Notes under the pieces: model-generated
Seen by the model: only the letters and a program-made list of their open reading frames with translations
Databases searched by the model: none
Told to the model about the DNA's origin: nothing
Assembly: GCA_947565425.1 (NCBI GenBank)
Contig: CANOFW010000004.1
Location: 1 to 64,000, forward strand
Length of the DNA stretch: 64,000 nucleotides
Source: an uncultured Lachnospiraceae bacterium
Lineage (GTDB): Bacteria > Bacillota > Clostridia > Lachnospirales > Lachnospiraceae
Direction of reading: 5' to 3'
Shown here: positions 63,326-64,000 of the stretch, piece by piece
Layout of the letters: each line of letters begins with the position of its first letter
Position numbering within the stretch: the first letter of the stretch is position 1
Made by a program: the position numbers and the translations under genes

Positions 63326-63685
63326 TCATTCCAACTCTCCGACAATCTTGCGCAGCTCGTCTATTTGCTGTTTGGACAGCTTCTTCCTGCCCAGCAAGGC
63401 AGCAAATAGCTTATCTGCGGAACCATCATAAACTTTGTCAATCAATTCCTGCGTCTCCGCTTTCTGCACTTCCTCTTGGGAAATCAATGCATGGCACATA
63501 AAATTAGGCTCTGAACGCTCAATGGCGCCCTTTTTCATGCATCTCTTTATCAATGTATATGTTGTGTTCATATTCCATCCCACCTCTTCCTTGAGCACGT
63601 CAGAAATATGTTTCGCCGTTGCATCACCTTCCTTCCACAGAACCGTCATGACTTTCAATTCCGAATCAAATAATTTCACATCCAT
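63326..63685 (-). CDS. BlaI/MecI/CopY family repressor
   Basis: 119 residues. Winged helix: FDSELKVMTVLWKEGDATAK, HISDVLKEEVGWNMNTTYTL, IKRCMKKGAIER, with a helical dimerisation tail. Cleavage or inactivation after BlaR1 signalling would release the operators at 63702-63741. GGGAGG precedes the ATG. Could respond to cell-wall antibiotics, but no lactamase gene is in view. Confidence 0.93.
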   Translation of the reverse strand: MDVKLFDSELKVMTVLWKEGDATAKHISDVLKEEVGWNMNTTYTLIKRCMKKGAIERSEPNFMCHALISQEEVQKAETQELIDKVYDGSADKLFAALLGRKKLSKQQIDELRKIVGELE

Positions 63686-63701
63686 ATATTTTCCTCCCGA
63701 A

Positions 63702-63741
63702 ACTACTGTAGTAGTTTATATATCTATACTACTACAGTAGT
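63702..63741 (-). promoter_or_regulatory. twin BlaI operators
   Basis: ACTACTGTAGT (63702-63712) and ACTACAGTAGT (63731-63741), palindromes of the BlaI/CopY type, together forming a 16-bp inverted repeat with a 12-nt interval. One lies in the promoter spacer, the other downstream of the start site. Confidence 0.85.
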
Positions 63742-63754
63742 TTTTATTTGTCAA
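63726..63754 (-). promoter_or_regulatory. blaI-blaR1 promoter
   Basis: Minus strand TTGACA (63749-63754), 17-nt spacer, TAGTAT (63726-63731). Confidence 0.7.
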
Positions 63755-63765
63755 TGTAGTATTTG

Positions 63766-64000
63766 AACAAAGTGGGCAAGCCCACTTCAACCCCCAGCCT
63801 CCATTCATGGGAGGCGCTGGACATCCTGCGGATGTCCGTTTAGCGCGGACCGCAGTGAAACGGAGACTGGCTTGCACATTTTGACGCGCCGAGTGCAGTC
63901 GTGTTAGCGACTAATACCTCTTGCATGAGTGCGCATAATTTTTTTATCTTATAGGAAAGACACTTTCACTCTTTAGCGTGACAAAGTCTTTCCTATAAGA
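63766..64000. repeat. structured repeat copy 3, longest form
   Basis: In order: AGTGGGC-AA-GCCCACT (63771-63786), CCTCC-N7-GGAGG (63798-63814), GGACATCC-TGC-GGATGTCC (63819-63837), box GTTTAGCGCGGACCGC through GAAACGGAGA (63838-63866), CTTGCACATTTTGACGCGCC, TGAGTGCGCATAAT, and 15-bp arms TCTTATAGGAAAGAC (63947-63961) and GTCTTTCCTATAAGA (63986-64000). Runs to the window edge and may continue. Confidence 0.7.

Noticed and set aside
1..64000. tRNA, rRNA genes or intact insertion sequence
   Set aside because: No cloverleaf with a recognisable TTCRA arm, no rRNA-like sequence and no transposase reading frame were seen by eye.

Overview
The window looks like chromosomal DNA of an anaerobic, low-to-moderate GC Clostridia, most likely a Lachnospiraceae member. 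This rests on gene content: a bifurcating-type [FeFe] hydrogenase operon, ATP-dependent PEP carboxykinase, GlnRS, a giant 2-hydroxyacyl-CoA dehydratase activase, an AgrA/AgrC-like two-component pair, CIRCE (HrcA) control and strong Shine-Dalgarno (SD) sites. I saw no rRNA, tRNA, CRISPR array or intact transposase gene. The genus is inference.

Layout. 0-6.4 kb: a C39-like cysteine peptidase, a fructosamine-kinase-family protein, a DUF89 protein and a MarR-controlled alcohol/aldehyde dehydrogenase operon. 6.4-8.4 kb: an Agr-like histidine kinase and LytTR regulator. 8.6-11.2 kb: pckA and a HAD phosphatase. 11.3-14.4 kb: a three-gene operon (uncharacterised charged protein, CPBP protease, MATE exporter) whose SD sits just after an intrinsic terminator. 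14.6-22.2 kb: a seven-gene run, folC-folE-folP-folBK followed with 4-35 nt gaps by a leucine-rich-repeat protein, a VWA/metallopeptidase-like protein and a MoxR-type AAA+ ATPase. 22.4-26.6 kb: a coiled-coil protein, a PucR/CdaR regulator with a terminator abutting its SD, an MsmK-type sugar ABC ATPase and a half-size DMT transporter. 26.7-33.3 kb: arginine biosynthesis (argC-GNAT-argJ-argB-argD divergent from argG, with tandem ARG-box-like sites between). 33.4-38.7 kb: a MORN lipoprotein, DUF2225, glnS with a highly structured upstream region, a rhomboid-like membrane protein and a LysM protein. 38.9-44.5 kb: the 1416-residue activase and a DUF4097 protein. 44.5-46.1 kb: an AT-rich island with a broken Uma2 gene, an unknown gene and a coiled-coil protein. 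46.4-50.5 kb: hydrogenase HydABC-type operon. 50.6-54.3 kb: PatB/MalY lyase, a MITE-like element, DUF3737 and a LysR regulator. 54.3-59 kb: MATE exporter, a degenerate HD-GYP response regulator and a FapA/DUF342 protein with N-terminal tandem repeats. 59.1-61.4 kb: htpG with CIRCE. 61.6-63.8 kb: BlaR1/BlaI-like pair with palindromic operators.

The most promising points for undescribed biology are: the LRR-VWA-MoxR module welded to the folate operon; a family of dispersed structured repeats, with copies near 8.5, 11.25, 22.35, 24.7, 61.55 and 63.8-64.0 kb, whose stems show compensatory base changes; the nested-palindrome element behind a perfect consensus promoter upstream of glnS; the 26-residue repeat array on the FapA-like protein; and two genes whose only possible transcripts must cross a terminator placed directly before the SD. 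Functions are read from motifs by eye; no database search was possible.
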